Origin: Oscillospiraceae bacterium
GTDB taxonomy: Bacteria; Bacillota; Clostridia; Oscillospirales; Ruminococcaceae
DNA length: 34,989 bases
Direction of reading: 5' to 3'
NCBI GenBank assembly: GCA_009783695.1
Contig: WRCY01000021.1
Location: 1 to 34,989, forward strand
Shown here piece by piece: positions 7,641 through 15,900 of the stretch; within the stretch, counting starts at the first letter, position 1; each line of letters starts with the position of its first letter. Both the position numbers and the translations under genes were made by a program. A model generated the notes under the pieces. That model saw only the letters and a program-made list of their open reading frames with translations, had not been told where the DNA came from and did not search any database.

Positions 7641-9098
7641 TTAATTTGAGATTCCGCCCGATGCCGCTTCCAGCGCGCTTTTTATTACCATAGCTTTATT
7701 CACGCACTCGTTATACTCATTTTCGGGAACGCTCTGCTTAACCACGCCCGCACCCGAGCGGATAAAAACCTTGTTGTTCTTTTTATAAGCAATTCTTATG
7801 GCAATGCAGGTGTCCATGTTCCCCGTAAAATCAAGATAGCCTACCCCGCCGCCGTAAATTCCGCGTTTGCTTTGTTCAAGCTCGTTTATAATCTGCATGG
7901 AGCGGATTTTAGGCGCGCCCGACAGCGTCCCCGCCGGCAGCATGGAATTCACCGCGTCAAGGCCTGTGAGCCCGTCTTTTATATCGCCGCTTATTTCCGA
8001 ACAGATATGCATGACGTGCGAAAAGCGCAGCACCCGCATATACTTCTCGATTTTCACACTGCCCGGTCTGCTTATCTTACCGAGGTCCTCCTGACCCAAA
8101 TCCACCAGCATATTATGCTCGGAAAGCTCCTTCTCGTCAGCAAGCAAATCTTCCTCAAGAGCGATATCCTCATGATTATCGGCACCGCGCGGACGCGTTC
8201 CCGCAATCGGGAACGTCAGCAGCCTGCCGTCCTGCAGCTTCACCAATGTTTCGGGCGAAGCCCCCGCAATCTCAACGGTACTGCCCGAAAAATAAAACAT
8301 ATACGGCGACGGATTTACAGTGCGAAGCACGCGGTATGCGTCCAGGATACTGCCCTCGAATTCGGCTTCAAGCCGGTTCGACAGCACAACCTGCGAAATC
8401 TCGCCCGCATTAATATAATCCTTCGCCTTGTCCACCAAGCCGCAAAACTCATCTTTCCCGAAAAGCGGCTTAAACTCAGACCTCAGCTGCGCGGGCGCGG
8501 TTATCTCCGGCTCGCCGCTTGTGATTATTTCCCTGATATAGTCAAGCTTTTTAACAGCTTTTTCGTATTCTTCCTCAAGATTCTCCGTGCTTACATTCAC
8601 GATGATTATTATTTTCTGCATAAAATTATCAAAAGCAATAATTTTATCAAACAGCATTAAATCAACATCGCTGAAGCCCTCGTCGTCGGGCGCGTCAAGG
8701 TTCAGCTCCGGCACGGAGTATTTTGCATAATCATAGGCAAAATATCCCATCAGCCCGCCGGTGAACGGCGGCAGATAATCGAACTTCACGCTTTTATGCA
8801 TGTCTAAAATCTGCTTGATAACCGCGTTCGGGTTTTCATGCCTAACCTCGCCGTTAACAACGGTTACACCGTTCAGGCAGCTTATTTCCATCTTAGGGTC
8901 AAAACCCAGGAACGTATACCGCCCCCATCTTTTCGAGTCCTCCGCGCTTTCCAAAATAAAGCAGTTCCCGCTGACTTTCTTAAGTTTTTTAAGCAGCATA
9001 ACCGGCGTGATTTCATCCGCGAACATCTCAGTACTCACGGGAATAATATGATAACTTTTATTTACGGCTTTTGCCACTTCCAATGCAGGTCTGTACAT
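7641..9098 (-). CDS. trpE: Anthranilate synthase component I
   Basis: TrpE makes anthranilate from chorismate with ammonia supplied by TrpG. The 485-residue protein carries the N-terminal tryptophan-feedback type motif ILESAEDSKRWGRYTFLG, and in the chorismate-binding domain ASPETLVKLQDGRLLTFPIAGTRPRG, RFSHVMHI and GTLSGAPKIRSMQIINELE. The Gly-Thr-Leu-Ser-Gly-Ala-Pro-Lys segment is complete. A usually conserved segment, DLGRNDLG, reads DLGQEDLG here. The start lies 2 bp after the aroF stop, behind GAAGGAG, so the two genes are coupled. No trpG accompanies it, so the amidotransferase must be encoded elsewhere (a shared pabA/trpG) or the enzyme uses free ammonia. Confidence 0.96.
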   Translation of the reverse strand: MYRPALEVAKAVNKSYHIIPVSTEMFADEITPVMLLKKLKKVSGNCFILESAEDSKRWGRYTFLGFDPKMEISCLNGVTVVNGEVRHENPNAVIKQILDMHKSVKFDYLPPFTGGLMGYFAYDYAKYSVPELNLDAPDDEGFSDVDLMLFDKIIAFDNFMQKIIIIVNVSTENLEEEYEKAVKKLDYIREIITSGEPEITAPAQLRSEFKPLFGKDEFCGLVDKAKDYINAGEISQVVLSNRLEAEFEGSILDAYRVLRTVNPSPYMFYFSGSTVEIAGASPETLVKLQDGRLLTFPIAGTRPRGADNHEDIALEEDLLADEKELSEHNMLVDLGQEDLGKISRPGSVKIEKYMRVLRFSHVMHICSEISGDIKDGLTGLDAVNSMLPAGTLSGAPKIRSMQIINELEQSKRGIYGGGVGYLDFTGNMDTCIAIRIAYKKNNKVFIRSGAGVVKQSVPENEYNECVNKAMVIKSALEAASGGISN

Positions 9099-9100
9099 AA

Positions 9101-9940
9101 TTAAATCTCCTTCCCCTCAAGTTCTGCCCGCTTCTTCAAATCCTTCATCAAATCATTAAATTGTTCTAAATCCAATGACTGCGCTCCGTCGCAGAGGGCA
9201 TTTGCGGGATTGTTATGCGTTTCAATCATTATGCCGTCCGCCCCTACCGCCATAATCCCTTTCGCGAGCGGCGCGACAAGGCTCCGTATACCCGCGGCGT
9301 GGCTCGGGTCGGCGATGACGGGCAGGTGTGACTTCTGCTTGAGCAGAATCACTGCCGACAAGTCAAGCGTATTGCGCGTCATAGACTCAAATGTGCGGAT
9401 TCCCCGCTCGCACAGGATTACGTTCGGGTTGCCTGAAGCCACGATATACTCCGCGCTCATGAGCAGCTCCTCAATTGTGTTTGCGAGCCCGCGTTTTAAC
9501 AATACCGGCTTCTTAAGACTCCCGACAGCTTTAAGTAAATCGAAGTTCTGCATGTTTCTTGCGCCGATTTGCACTATATCGACGTCTTCAAACAGCCCGA
9601 TTTGCGACTGGTTCATAATTTCCGAAATAATCGGCAGTCCCGTTTCCCGCTTCGCCAGCGACAAAAGCTCCAGCCCCTCCGCCTGCATGCCCTGAAAGTC
9701 GTAGGGCGACGTCCGCGGCTTGAACGCGCCGCCGCGCAGAATTTTCGCACCGCCGGCTTTTATGCTTTTTGCAATCGCAATCACCTGCTCCTCGCTCTCG
9801 ACGCTGCAGGGCCCCGAAATCACCGGAAAGTACCCCTCGCCAATCTTCACTCCTCCGACGTCAATGACAGTGCTGTTGCCGGTTGCAGCGCGGCTCACCA
9901 TCCTGTACCGCTCTGTTTTAGGTTCCGTGAAAAACGCCAT
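9101..9940 (-). CDS. aroF: 3-deoxy-7-phosphoheptulonate (DAHP) synthase, type I-beta
   Basis: This enzyme joins phosphoenolpyruvate and erythrose 4-phosphate, the first step of the shikimate pathway. The 279 residues show PVISGPCSVES, KILRGGAFKPRTSPYDFQG, PIISEIMN, QIGARNMQNF, LLKRG and PVIADPSHAAG, typical of the AroA(I-beta)/KDO8P synthase family. There is no ACT or chorismate-mutase domain, so allosteric control by those routes is not expected. As first gene of the trp operon it is placed under the tryptophan attenuator, which would match aromatic precursor supply to tryptophan need. The start follows GAAAGGAG and lies 20 bp downstream of the attenuator T-tract. Confidence 0.95.
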   Translation of the reverse strand: MAFFTEPKTERYRMVSRAATGNSTVIDVGGVKIGEGYFPVISGPCSVESEEQVIAIAKSIKAGGAKILRGGAFKPRTSPYDFQGMQAEGLELLSLAKRETGLPIISEIMNQSQIGLFEDVDIVQIGARNMQNFDLLKAVGSLKKPVLLKRGLANTIEELLMSAEYIVASGNPNVILCERGIRTFESMTRNTLDLSAVILLKQKSHLPVIADPSHAAGIRSLVAPLAKGIMAVGADGIMIETHNNPANALCDGAQSLDLEQFNDLMKDLKKRAELEGKEI

Positions 9941-9960
9941 CTTTTATGCTCCTTTCAATA

Positions 9961-10001
9961 ATAAAAGCGTATCCATGAGCTCTTTTTGCTCACTGATACG
10001 C
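9961..10001 (-). terminator. trp attenuator terminator (3:4 hairpin)
   Basis: On the - strand, GCGTATC (10001-9995) pairs with GATACGC (9973-9967), and TGAGC pairs with GCTCA inside it, around an AAAAAGA loop. TTTTATTATT follows directly. The 5' arm is shared with the antiterminator, so the two structures exclude each other. Confidence 0.85.
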
Positions 10002-10059
10002 CGGAACTGCTTAAATATAATTATAATTAATTACAACTCAAACAGGCGTGATTCAGTGA
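9990..10059 (-). promoter_or_regulatory. trp antiterminator (2:3 pairing)
   Basis: TCACTGA and ACGCC in region 2 (10059-10045) pair with TCAGTGA and GGCGT in region 3 (10002-9990): 7 bp plus 5 bp around a small internal loop, with a 42-nt A/T-rich loop that holds the leader stop codon. Forming it takes up the 5' arm of the terminator hairpin. Confidence 0.8.
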
Positions 10060-10111
10060 AACACACTAAAGAACGCCAACGCCAGGTATTAGTAATGTTA
10101 AGTTGTGTCAT
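10031..10111 (-). CDS. trpL: trp operon leader peptide (26 residues)
   Basis: A 26-codon ORF begins ATG at 10111, reads MTQLNITNTWRWRSLVCF and ends TESRLFEL, stop TAA at 10031-10033. It contains Trp at codons 10 and 12 separated by Arg (TGG CGT TGG CGT), and the second TGG CGT directly forms arm 1 of the leader hairpins. AGAAAGGA lies 11 nt upstream. It starts about 25 nt downstream of the predicted transcription start. A ribosome stalled at the Trp codons would free arm 2 for antitermination. A ribosome that reaches the stop codon, 11 nt past arm 2, would cover arm 2 and allow termination. Unlike the E. coli leader, the ORF runs through arm 2. Function is inferred from this layout. Confidence 0.85.
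   Translation of the reverse strand: MTQLNITNTWRWRSLVCFTESRLFEL
10045..10077 (-). promoter_or_regulatory. trp leader 1:2 (pause/protector) hairpin
   Basis: GGCGT, which includes the last bases of the second leader Trp codon, pairs with ACGCC, and TTTAGTG pairs with CACTGAA around the loop TGTTT (5 bp plus 7 bp, one G-U). It competes with the 2:3 antiterminator. A ribosome stalled at Trp codons 10 or 12 would block this hairpin. Confidence 0.8.
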
Positions 10112-10142
10112 TTCTATCTGAATCCTTTCTGCTGTTTGTTAC

Positions 10143-10171
10143 ATAATAGCATATTTTTTTTGTTCTGTCAA
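10143..10171 (-). promoter_or_regulatory. Sigma-A promoter of the trp operon
   Basis: On the - strand TTGACA (10171-10166), a 17-nt spacer, then TATTAT (10148-10143). Transcription should start near 10135, giving a leader of about 195 nt before aroF. No T-box (AGGGTGGNACCGCG) and no TRAP-type array of GAG/UAG repeats is seen in this leader. Confidence 0.85.
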
Positions 10172-10179
10172 TAGGTTTT

Positions 10180-10243
10180 AAAAAATTACTGCTCCCTTTA
10201 TATAAAATGAGCAGTAAAATACCACGGCAGCGCCACGCTGCCG
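10180..10243 (-). terminator. Two hairpins between tRNA-Ser and the trp promoter; the second is terminator-like
   Basis: On the - strand a perfect GC hairpin (CGGCAGCG, TGG, CGCTGCCG; 10243-10225) is followed by TACTGCTC/GAGCAGTA (10216-10187) and six T's. The second one would stop transcripts coming from the tRNA gene just before the trp -35 box. Nothing recognisable as a gene lies between the tRNA terminator and these hairpins. Confidence 0.6.
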
Positions 10244-10276
10244 CGAAATATGATGCGCATAATAAAACCTAAAACA

Positions 10277-10319
10277 ACACGTTATCGCCACTCTTTAAAA
10301 GAGCAGCGATATAACGTGT
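10277..10319 (-). terminator. tRNA-Ser terminator
   Basis: On the - strand ACACGTTAT..CGC pairs with GCG..ATAACGTGT, with an inner CTCTTTTAAAGAG stem-loop, followed by TGTTTTAGGTTTTA. It begins 14 nt after the tRNA 3' end. Confidence 0.8.
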
Positions 10320-10332
10320 CGAGGTCCTCGAC

Positions 10333-10419
10333 CGGGGAAGGAGGGAATTGAACCCTCGCGCCGTGTTACCGACCTACCCCCTTAGCAGGGGGGCCCCTTC
10401 ACCGCTTGGGTACTTCCCC
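10333..10419 (-). tRNA. tRNA-Ser (GCU anticodon)
   Basis: An 87-nt class II tRNA. The acceptor arms GGGGAAG and CTTCCCC pair fully, followed by discriminator G. The anticodon stem CCCCC/GGGGG encloses the loop CTGCTAA, giving anticodon GCU (positions 10384-10386 on the + strand) for serine AGC/AGU codons. The T arm (GAGGG, TTCAATT, CCCTC) and a long variable arm typical of serine tRNAs are present. CCA is not encoded. Confidence 0.95.
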
Positions 10420-10478
10420 AGTGTGCTGCACGGATGAATTGCTTAACAAATTCGTTCGTACTACTTGGCGCACATTAT

Positions 10479-10507
10479 ATTTTATCATAAATAAAATCTC
10501 TTGTCAA
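10479..10507 (-). promoter_or_regulatory. Promoter of tRNA-Ser
   Basis: On the - strand TTGACA (10507-10502), a 17-nt spacer, TAAAAT (10484-10479), about 60 nt upstream of the mature tRNA 5' end. Confidence 0.75.
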
Positions 10508-10559
10508 GCGTTATTATTACACTTTTTACTAAAATTTTTACGTAAAGCCATAAAAACAC

Positions 10560-10588
10560 TTGACAACAGGCAGATAATACTATAAAAT
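10560..10588 (+). promoter_or_regulatory. Promoter of rny
   Basis: TTGACA (10560-10565), a 17-nt spacer, TAAAAT (10583-10588). The predicted 5' UTR is about 110 nt and is divergent from the tRNA promoter. Confidence 0.7.
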
Positions 10589-10656
10589 AAAATTGATATG
10601 CTTGTATGAGTTGCATGAAACTGCTTCTTTTTTATATAAAGCAAATCAATCTTTTT

Positions 10657-10682
10657 AATCCCGCAATATTTAAAAGCGGGTT
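10657..10682 (+). promoter_or_regulatory. Hairpin in the rny 5' UTR
   Basis: CCCGC and GCGGG, flanked by AAT and TT, form a stem with an 11-nt A/T loop, ending 10 nt before the AAGGAGGA ribosome binding site. It could modulate translation or protect the 5' end; there is no T-tract, so it is not a terminator. Confidence 0.4.
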
Positions 10683-10706
10683 AATATAGTAAGGAGGACG
10701 CTGCCA

Positions 10707-12308
10707 ATGAATGAGTGGCAGATAATGGTCTTGCTGTGTTCGGTCAGCTTCGGAGCCGGAGCCTTAATTTTAGGCTTAATCATGTTCCGGGTCGGCATAA
10801 AACACCGCATGAAGTTTTCGGAGGCGCACATAGAATCAGCAGAGAAAGAGGCGCTGCGAATCATTAATGAAGCAAACGAAAAAGCCCAGGCAAAGAAAAA
10901 AACCGCCTTAATAGAGGCAAAAGACGAAATCTACAAGTTCAAAGCCGAGGCGGAAAAAGACATAAGCCGCCAAAAACAAGAGTCCGAGCGGGAATTAAAG
11001 GAACGCAGGTCGGAGCTCAACCGTAACGAGAAGCGACTACAGCAGAAAGAGGAGAATCTCGAGAAAAAAAGCGATAAAATCGAAAAATTAGAGGAATCAT
11101 TAGTCCAGAAGAACAAGCTGATTGATGAAAAGCTTGAAGCTGCCGAGGACGCAAAGCAAAGCCAGCGCAGGGAACTCGAAAGAGTAGCGGAGCTATCCAA
11201 AGAACAAGCGAGAGAGCAATTGCTCTCACTGCTTGACGGCGAGCTTGACCACGAGAAGGCTGTGCGGATTTTAGCGCATGAGCAGCGGGTTAAGGACGAG
11301 TGCGACAACAAAGCCCGCGCTTATATCTCGCTCGCTATTTCGCGGCTCGCGTCGGAAACCGTGTCGGAGCTTGCAGTTTCCGTAGTTCCGCTGCCGAGCG
11401 ACGAAATGAAAGGACGCATCATCGGGCGCGAGGGACGCAATATCCGTACTCTCGAACAATTGACCGGCGTTGATTTAATCATCGACGACACCCCCGAAGC
11501 TATAACTTTATCGAGCCATGACCGCGTAAGGCGCGAAATCGCGCGTATTTCGCTCGAGCGGCTCATTCAGGACGGCAGAATACATCCGACACGTATAGAG
11601 GAAATGGTAGAAAAAGCCAAGCACGATGTTGAAGTTAAAATCAAGCAGGAGGGCGAACGCGCCGTACTAGATACTAACGTCAACGGTTTGAATCATGAGA
11701 TTGTGAAGCTGCTCGGCAGGCTTTATTACCGCACTTCCTACAGCCAGAACGTGCTCGCACACTCAGTTGAGGTCGCTCACCTTTCGGGGATACTTGCCTC
11801 CGAGCTCGGCGTAGACGCGAACCTTGCGCGCAGAGCGGGATTACTGCATGACATCGGCAAGGCGCTGACGCAGGAAATCGACGGCTCACACGTTCACATC
11901 GGGATTGAAGTCTGCAAAAAGTACAAGGAAAACCCAGAGGTATTGCACGCGATTGAAGCACACCACGGCGACGTTGAAGCCAAGACTGTAATCGCCGCAA
12001 TCGTGCAGGCCGCCGACGCAATCAGCGCGGCTCGTCCGGGCGCGCGCAGCGAGAATTATGAGAACTACATCAAACGTCTGCAAAAGCTCGAGGAAATCTG
12101 CACCGCTTACAACGGCGTGGAAAAATCTTTCGCCATACAGGCGGGACGCGAAGTGCGTATTATGATTAAGCCCGACAGCATGGGCGACGACGGCATGATA
12201 ATCCTCGCGCGTGACATTGCTAAAAAAATCGAGGACGACATGGAATATCCGGGCCAAATCAAGGTTCATCTCATAAGGGAGAGCAGAGCAATAGATTTTG
12301 CGAAGTAA
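10707..12308 (+). CDS. rny: Ribonuclease Y
   Basis: RNase Y is the membrane-anchored endoribonuclease that starts mRNA decay in many Firmicutes. The 533-residue protein has an N-terminal membrane segment (about residues 5-28), a long charged coiled coil (about 35-190), a KH domain containing [19 protein letters not shown] (about 237-255), and an HD domain with [10 protein letters not shown] and the metal-binding LLHDIGK (His381, Asp382). Length and order match the family. The ATG at 10707 follows AAGGAGGA. It has its own promoter and is followed by a hairpin terminator, so it appears monocistronic. Confidence 0.97.
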   Translation: MNEWQIMVLLCSVSFGAGALILGLIMFRVGIKHRMKFSEAHIESAEKEALRIINEANEKAQAKKKTALIEAKDEIYKFKAEAEKDISRQKQESERELKERRSELNRNEKRLQQKEENLEKKSDKIEKLEESLVQKNKLIDEKLEAAEDAKQSQRRELERVAELSKEQAREQLLSLLDGELDHEKAVRILAHEQRVKDECDNKARAYISLAISRLASETVSELAVSVVPLPSDEMKGRIIGREGRNIRTLEQLTGVDLIIDDTPEAITLSSHDRVRREIARISLERLIQDGRIHPTRIEEMVEKAKHDVEVKIKQEGERAVLDTNVNGLNHEIVKLLGRLYYRTSYSQNVLAHSVEVAHLSGILASELGVDANLARRAGLLHDIGKALTQEIDGSHVHIGIEVCKKYKENPEVLHAIEAHHGDVEAKTVIAAIVQAADAISAARPGARSENYENYIKRLQKLEEICTAYNGVEKSFAIQAGREVRIMIKPDSMGDDGMIILARDIAKKIEDDMEYPGQIKVHLIRESRAIDFAK

Positions 12309-12342
12309 ATCAAACCGCAACCGGGTTTCATGAAGTAAACAC

Positions 12343-12371
12343 AAGGGCTGTATCTCAAAAGTGCAGCCCTT
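12343..12371 (+). terminator. Terminator after rny
   Basis: AAGGGCTG and CAGCCCTT (8 bp) with a 13-nt loop, then AATTATACTTATTTC. The T-tract is weak, so termination may be partial. Confidence 0.6.
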
Positions 12372-12432
12372 AATTATACTTATTTCTATATATTTATACA
12401 AAAATATTTACACGATTCTGCACTTTTCGTTG

Positions 12433-12461
12433 TTGATATTTGTCTATATTTGTCGTATAAT
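12433..12461 (+). promoter_or_regulatory. Promoter of the HTH-addB-addA operon
   Basis: TTGATA (12433-12438), a 17-nt spacer, TATAAT (12456-12461), 33 bp before the first start codon. No operator-like inverted repeat is evident around it. Confidence 0.75.
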
Positions 12462-12494
12462 TAAAACACATCTTTAACAGAAAGGGTTTTAATT

Positions 12495-12929
12495 ATGACA
12501 CTTAAAGAATACCTGTCCCAAGCTGTAAAACTTGATAAGGTTATTGACAGCGCGATTCTCAGAATCGACGAGTGGAAAAAGTTCAGCGTTAAATCACGCA
12601 GCTTCTTAAACACCGGCAGCAGCGCAAATTATTGCAACTCAAGCAGTGTCGAGCGTACAGTTATGAAAATCGCCCGCGCCGAGGAACGCCTCAATAAAGA
12701 AATCGACAGATATGTTGATTTACAAAACGAAATCCAGAATCTTATACTCAACCTCGAAAACCATGAGGAGCGCGCGCTGCTCGAGCGGCACTACCTGCTC
12801 GGGCAGACATGGGACAAGGTCGCCGAGGAGTGCTTTGTGAGCCTGCGCACCGTGCATTACATTCACAATAAAGCCCTTAAAAAATTAGAGCCCTATTTCC
12901 AAAAAATAAAGGAACGTTTTATATGTTAA
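12495..12929 (+). CDS. Phage-type sigma-region-4-like HTH protein (DUF1492/ArpU/RinA-like)
   Basis: A 144-residue protein with an N-terminal helical region and a C-terminal segment, LENHEERALLERHYLLGQTW, followed by DKVAEECFVSLRTVHYIHNKAL. This is the pattern of sigma-70 region 4 and of small phage regulators in the DUF1492/ArpU/RinA group (branch helix, then 'W..VA......S.RTV..IH..AL..L'). In phages such proteins activate late or packaging genes. Here it lies directly behind a strong promoter, and its last seven bases overlap the addB start (ATGTTAA), so it is translationally coupled to a DNA-repair nuclease. There are no phage genes around it. Its target is unknown; self-regulation of the operon is one possibility. 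Confidence 0.65.
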   Translation: MTLKEYLSQAVKLDKVIDSAILRIDEWKKFSVKSRSFLNTGSSANYCNSSSVERTVMKIARAEERLNKEIDRYVDLQNEIQNLILNLENHEERALLERHYLLGQTWDKVAEECFVSLRTVHYIHNKALKKLEPYFQKIKERFIC

Positions 12930-15900
12930 GGCTTATAATTTCCCCCCCGGGCACAGGAAAAACAACCTGCATAACCCGCAGAATTAAATCGGGCGATGTT
13001 TTAATTGTGCCCGAGCAAAGCCATTTTGAAACCGAGCGAATGATTTATAAGGCGCTCGGCGCAAGAGCCTTTGCCGATGTTGAAATCCTCTCGTTCACCA
13101 AGCTTTGCGGGGACATAACCGCACGGTTCGGCGCAGTTTGCACCTACGCGGAAGAAACAATGCGGGAAATCATGATGCTGAGGGCAGTGCGCGAGGTACC
13201 GCTCACGTTTTATAAGCAGAGGGATAAACTTGATTTCGCCGCGCGTATGCTGGGCACAATCGGCATGTTTCAGCGGGAGGCGTTATCACCGGAAGAGCTT
13301 TTGCAATCTGCGGCGGATATTGATAACCCGCGCTTAAAAGCGAAAATAACCGACCTCGTACTGATTTACGATAAGTACATAAATCTGCTGTCGTCAAAGA
13401 ATTTTTCGGATAAACAGGACGAAATCAGAACTGCTGCGCGCCTTGCACGTGAACACAGGTGCTTTAGGGGCAAGAATATTTTTATCGACAGCTTCGACGG
13501 GTTTACGGGCGGGCAGCTTGGCTTGATTACAATAGCACTCGAGCAAGCCTCATCACTCACTGTCACGCTCATCGCGGACAAGTTCGGTTCATCCGACCCC
13601 CGGTACATAATATCGGCGAAGCTTGCACAAAAGCTTAAAGAAGCTGCCGCAAAAAGAAATATTCAAGTGGCCGTTGAAACACCCTGCTGCTATGTCCCCG
13701 AGCGCGACCCCCGCGATAATACCGAAATCTATCTTCTTTCGGATATTTATACCGAGAGCAGTTTTGTTGCGGCAAAAATACGCGAGCTGATTACTACAGA
13801 GGGTTATTCTCTGCGCGATATAGCGGTATTGAATCCGCCATCGCCCGAGGCGCTCGCGGGCGCTTTTTCAGCTTATGCAGTCACCGGCTTCTCTGACATA
13901 CCTGAGGCTATAATTGAAAAGCCGGTTGTGCGGTTTATTATCACCGCACTTGAAGCTGCCGCCGGAAAGCCGGGCGCCGTGCTCGAATTTATCCGCAGCG
14001 GATTCATGCGGATTTCAAGTGAAACGCTTTTTGCGCGCAGCATAAAACTTTCCGCTCAGCGGAAAATCACCGGGAAAAGAACCTCAGACTATGTCAAAAA
14101 AGGCAGAACCTGCCGCCTCAGCCGCGCACAAATACAACTTCTGATACGCATCGCTTACGAATATAACCTTGATGGCGAAGACTGGTACAGCGCGTTTCCC
14201 GATGAAAAAGCCGAGCCTCTGCGCTTTGAAATAATGGGCAAGCTTGCGGCTTTAAGCAGGAGAATCAACAACACGACAGGCTGCCAAATCACCGAGGCGC
14301 TGGCGGAATTTCTGCTCATTGATTTAGAGCTCGGGCGGACTGTCGCCGATATTGTTTACATGGGCAGCAAGGTTGACAGCGCGCTCAACGACGAATACCG
14401 CCGTCTGTGGGAAACAGTTATCTCTGTCTTTGAAGATGTTCACAGCGCGCTGAAAGACGAGGAAATTATACTCGATGATTATATTTCTATTCTGAAGTCA
14501 GTTTTCGGGAAGACGATGATTGCAAGGCCTCCGCAAGTGCTTGACTGCGTGACCGTCGGTGACCTGCGCAGAACCCGTACGAGCGGAGTGAAAGCGGTCT
14601 TCCTGATGGGCGCGAATCAAGGGGATTTCCCGCAGAACTCGCTCATCGGTGCAGGTGCGGAATTTACTGACAGCGAAACTGAAAATCTGTGCGCGGCAGG
14701 GATTTTCATCAGCGAAAACCGCTCCGACCGCTATCACCGCGAACGGTTTTTAATCAACCGCGCAATGACTCTGCCGACCGAAAAGCTCTTCATAACCGTG
14801 CCGCTTCGGGATGCGGCGCTAAAAGAAAAAAAGCCGTCAAAAATCATATCGCAGCAACATGAAAAAATCAAAAATGCGGCAGATTTACCGCTCTCGTTTT
14901 GGGCAAGCCACAAGAACGCGCTCGGGTTTCAAGCGGCGGAAAAGCCGCATGAATCCGCGCTAAAGCACGCGCTTAAAGCAATCGACCCGCAGGAATACGA
15001 GCGTCTTTTTTTAAGTAAGAGCTGCAGTCATTTGCACAAAATAAACCCGGACAGCGCGAAAATACTGATGGCGCGGAAAACCTATTCCCCGAGCCGAATC
15101 GAAACGCTCAACACCTGCCTGTTCAAATACTTTTGCGCCCACGGCTTGCAAATCAGCTCAGCACGCACAAAAAACAGCTCCGAGCCTGACGCGCTGACGC
15201 GCGGAAACCTTACGCATTACGTGCTCGAAAAGGTGCTGCGCAATCATAAAGATTTCATGAAGCTTGAGCCCGGTGAGTTTATAAAACTTGCCGAAAAATA
15301 TATTACCGAGTTCGAGCAGAAGACTTTCGGCGGCTGGGCTCGCAGTGCGCGTAAAAAAGAAATTCTCCTCGCTCACGCGGCGGGAATCGCCGAGGTTTTA
15401 AAGCAGATGCACGAGGATTTCGCTTTATCGGATTTCCGCCCGCTTGATTTTGAAAAGGAGTTTGAATTTCTGTTCGGCGATATTCGGATAAAAGGCAAAA
15501 TCGACAGGCTTGATATTGCGGGAAACGCAATAAGAGTCATTGACTACAAGACCGGTGCCAAGGAGTTCAGCTTCCCCGAAATCGAGTTCGGATTAAACCT
15601 GCAGGCGCTTATTTATTTGTTTGCTGTCGCCGGTATTAATGAGAATTATAAGCCGTGCGGAGCGTTTTATCGCCTTGTCAACGGCGGCAGACTAAGCAAG
15701 GAGCTCAAGCCCTGCGGCGCGTGTGAAACTTCAGGGGATTTATATAAGAACCGCCTCGAAACCCAGCGGACGACGGGCTTGCAGTTCGGCGGGATTTGCG
15801 ATGATATTGAAAGAATCAACAGTAAAATGAAACAGAACTCGGCTTCCCGCAGGGAGTTCATAAAGCTTGAAAACTTAGAGGAAGCGTCGTTTTCCGGGCT

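Noticed and set aside
7872-8660. Open frame of 262 codons antisense to trpE
   Set aside because: Shadow of trpE; composition is Arg/His-rich as expected from reverse-strand reading and no family is recognised.
9941-10171. T-box or TRAP control of the trp operon
   Set aside because: No T-box sequence AGGGTGGNACCGCG and no array of closely spaced GAG/UAG triplets is seen; a Trp-codon leader peptide with switching hairpins explains the region.
12495-12929. Prophage remnant
   Set aside because: Only one phage-like gene is present, and it sits inside a promoter-driven operon with housekeeping repair genes.
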